The notes under the pieces: model-generated | Databases searched by the model: none | What the model was told of the DNA's origin: nothing | What the model saw: the letters and a program-made list of their open reading frames with translations, nothing else | Assembly: GCA_030180135.1 (NCBI GenBank) | Contig: CM058238.1 | Coordinates: 7,801,248 to 7,865,247, forward strand | From: Orychophragmus violaceus | Taxonomy: Eukaryota > Streptophyta > Magnoliopsida > Brassicales > Brassicaceae | DNA length: 64,000 nt | Direction of reading: 5' to 3' | Position numbers and translations under genes: made by a program | In this document: in pieces, positions 60,944 to 64,000 of the stretch | Layout of the letters: each line of letters begins with the position of its first letter | How positions within the stretch are numbered: the first letter of the stretch is position 1

Positions 60944-63900
60944 ATGGAAGGTAGAATTTCTTAAACGATTTTTGCTACAATTTCTTCGTAAATCGATATT
61001 GTATACTTGTGCTACCTCCTTACTCTCCCTTACCGGCTTTGGAGTCACGCTTTTTCCAAAATTGGATCCTGTAAATTTCGAAAGTGTTTATGTTGTTGTT
61101 GTCGGAGTTTGATTCTGTTCGAATTTGTTTAAAGCTCAAATTAGGATGATTTTAGAGTGGTTCAAGTGATGGGAAATTATATGTAAAAATGTTGACTTTG
61201 TTCTGCGGTAATAGTTTTGATGAATATAGTTTTCAGTTTGCATCACAACGACTTCTCTGATGATCAAACCTGTTACCTTCTTACTGATTTTTGTAAACCT
61301 TTTTATCTCATTAGCTGTGCTATTTTGGATTGAAAATTTCCGGCAAGTGTTATATTTGAAATTGAGAAACAAAAGTCAGAAAAAAAAACATGAAAAATTG
61401 CTAATAGAAGTATGAATTTCTTATGCTGCGGCTATTTTTCAGGAAAGGTTTTCCAAAAGTTTAATGTAGAACAGTGCTGCTACCTACAAAATAAGCAGTT
61501 TAAGACACGATACCAACGAGAAACGAACCCATTCATGTCTGCTTTACTTCCCTGTCCAAGAGGGAACCTCAGCTCTTCCTTGCGTGCCCACACTTTTTCC
61601 AAATACCAGTCTACTGCTATTTCCAAGCAAACAACTTTTTACTGCAATGGTCCGTTCTAAATTCTTGATATTAAGGTTTAGATGAAGGAACAAGGCTTCA
61701 GCTTTGCCCCCTCATTTGCGCTTTTGCCTTTGCTTCTTTAGATTTTTTTAATGTTTCTTCTAACGGCATCAACACTTTGATATCCCTGCATTTGTGTTTT
61801 GTCTTTCCCTATGTTGCTTGGAAAAGAGATGTGGTGTTTCTTATATATCTTTTCTTTTCTTGTTGAATATGGGTGGCTTACTTTTGTAATCTCCATTTGC
61901 AGCTTCTTTGTCAAGTGCTACTGTGCCATCTCTTGACAAATCTGATTTTCTGAAGCTTCAGAACGGCAGGTGAACCCAAACATCGCCTACCCAGCTAATC
62001 ATCATTACTAATTTATCTCTGTTCAACAGCATTTAGAAAATACTATAAACACTCACATTTTGGAATGGTTCCATGTTGACTCACGCTATGATTCATTGCT
62101 CTCTCCCCAGCGATATTCGGGGTGTAGCAGTCTCTGGGGTTGAGGGGGAACCTGTAAGCCTTCCTGAACCCGTGAATGAAGCCATAGCTGCCGCTTTTGG
62201 GCAATGGCTGTTACACAAGAAGAAGGCTGGATCCCGGAAGTTGAGAGTATCCGTTGGCCATGACTCTCGCATATCTGCACAAACCTTGCTGGTATGTATC
62301 TGGTTCCTTTATTTATTGGGCGTTTTCCATGTTGCAATACTCGAGACTTTAATTTATTGTCCCTCTAAGCGATTGTTGTACATGTCTCTTTACTCTCAAA
62401 GACTTTTTTCCCTTTCGGAAACACTGCCACTCTATGCAACGGGATGAGTAATTTATCCACTGGCAATTGCATTGTTTATTTTATAGGAGGCGGTTTCTCG
62501 AGGTCTTGGTTTGTCTGGAGTAGACGTTGTTCAGTTCGGGTGAGTGATGACTAGCCTTTGTTGTTCTGAAATACTCAATTTATTCTCATTCCTCAGTATA
62601 ACTAGATGAGAAACTCATTGCATTATATCTAGAAGCAATGCAACAATAATCTTTTTTTTTTTAACTCGCTTGAGTGTAGTGCTACTGGGTCATATGATTG
62701 TTTGAATCACATTTCACATATAACCTATTGAAGGACATCTCTTGAATATCGGTTTATGTTTGCTTTACAGATTAGCATCAACACCAGCAATGTTTAATAG
62801 CACATTGACTGAAGATGAATCATTCTTGTGCCCAGCTGATGGGGCTATCATGATAACAGGTATTTTTATTGATCCAATTTTTCATAACACTATGTTTTTC
62901 TTTTAATAGTAGTCACCACTTTGTAAATACTTTTCCATTTTGTACTTCATATGATATTTTGCTTTTATTTTTACCAGCAAGCCATCTTCCTTACAACAGG
63001 AATGGTTTCAAGTTCTTTACTAGTGATGGAGGGCTTGGAAAGGTTGATATCAAAAACATTTTGGAGCGAGCTTCAGATATTTACAAGAATATTTCTGATG
63101 AAAATCTGAAGAAATCTCAAAGAGAAAATTCTTCTATTAGAAAGGTTGACTACATGGCAGTATACACCTCTGGTCTTGTAAATGCAGTTCGGAAAGCAGC
63201 AGGAGGTTTAGGTATTACTTCTTGTAGCATCATCATCATCAATAAAGTTATGAACTTCCATTTATCTGCTGCTAATATAACAAGCTTAATTTATGGCGTT
63301 TCTGACTCTTAGAGAAGCCTCTAGAGGGATTCCATATTGTTGTTGATGCTGGAAATGGAGCTGGAGGATTTTTCGCTGTAAGTCAAGTGTTTGTGTTTTT
63401 TTTTTTTCAGATTCGAAACTCAACTATCCGTTCAGGGAGTTTTGAGATTTTCCTTCATCTGAAACCTGACAGGCCAAGGTGCTTGAGCCTTTAGGAGCAA
63501 TTACTTCTGGCAGTCAATATCTGGAACCAGATGGTAATATCTACGCGCATGAGTATATCTTGGCCTACTTTAATTAATAGTTGATCAAACAAACCTTCTG
63601 GATATCAGGTATGTTTCCAAATCATATCCCTAATCCGGAAGATAAGACGGCAATGGAAGCTATAACCAAGGCTGTTCTTGATAACAAGGCTGATTTGGGT
63701 ATCATCTTTGATACTGATGTTGATAGGTATAGTAACTGCAGAGCTATCCCTGTTACGTTGGAAAAATTATTTAAATTGCCTCTTACAAACAATTTTTATG
63801 AAGATCCGCTGCTGTGGATTCAACCGGGCGTGAGTTCAACCGGAATCGTCTTATTGCCTTGCTTTCAGCAATTGTTCTAGAGGAAGTGAGATATGCTCTA

Positions 63901-64000
63901 ACCATTTCACCACTACCATGGTTTTGGTATTACATATATTGTCTAGAAACAGATTTTTTGGTGATGTTCTTTTCTTGTCCATCTAGCACCCTGGCACAAC
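60944..64000 (+). CDS. Phosphoglucosamine/phosphoglucomutase-family protein (3' end outside window)
   Basis: Alpha-D-phosphohexomutase superfamily, At5g17530 by position; its plant substrate is not settled. The start is a 7 nt coding exon ATGGAAG (60944-60950) joined to 61443-61649 (MEGKVFQKFNVEQCCYLQ). Further exons: 61904-61969, 62111-62291, 62487-62539, 62771-62859, 62978-63211, 63313-63377, 63473-63533, 63609-63726, 63804-63885 and 63987 to the window end. The N-terminus (Ser/Thr/Arg-rich, about 90 aa) looks like a plastid transit peptide. Motifs: SDIRGVAV, catalytic serine loop TASHLPYNRNG, IVVDAGNGAGG and the metal-binding DTDVDRS. The sugar-binding and phosphate-binding domains lie beyond the window. 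Confidence 0.93.

Overview
This window is nuclear DNA from a plant of the mustard family (Brassicaceae). Genes carry many short GT-AG introns, spacers are AT-rich, and the gene order matches Arabidopsis thaliana chromosome 5 around At5g17440 to At5g17530, recalled from memory: LUC7-like splicing factor, HIPP21, a mitochondrial-type unknown protein, polcalcin, the DELLA gene RGL3, a GH5 glycosyl hydrolase, BRIP2, the maltose exporter MEX1 and a phosphoglucosamine-mutase-like protein. The species is not identified. Splice junctions were placed by eye from reading frame, GT/AG signals and remembered homologues.

Layout. 1-4.2 kb: 3' part of the LUC7 gene. 4.2-13.8 kb: a block absent from this place in A. 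thaliana, flanked by two direct copies of a ~500 bp spacer segment. It holds an RPL3 gene, a piece of plastid DNA with 5S rRNA split by a hAT-type MITE, a Copia gag remnant, and a 3 kb array of a 20 bp inverted motif CAGAC-N10-GTCTG. 14.9-19.1 kb: HIPP21 and the unknown mitochondrial-type gene. About 19.2-36.9 kb: a large minus-strand Helitron with a broken Rep/helicase gene, two RPA-like genes, several tandem repeats and a captured PRP3 fragment. 37.0-37.9 kb: a poly(A)-tailed retroposon with target-site duplication.

38-48.3 kb: a small cysteine-rich membrane protein, polcalcin, RGL3, a tRNA-derived SINE, a Harbinger-like MITE and the GH5 gene. 48.3-55.8 kb: a tandem duplication of the unit [GH5 3' flank, F-box gene, BRIP2 3' end]. 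A RAD17 gene fragment lies at the junction, and a retroposon carrying a nested TRIM LTR element sits in the second copy. 55.7-64 kb: BRIP2, MEX1 and the start of the phosphoglucomutase-family gene, the last two divergently transcribed.

The host genes are individually regulated housekeeping or signalling genes (splicing, translation, gibberellin signalling, chromatin remodelling, starch breakdown), not one pathway. The most unusual material is in the insertions: the CAGAC-N10-GTCTG array, the RPL3 block with its long flanking duplication, and the Helitron with its repeat families.
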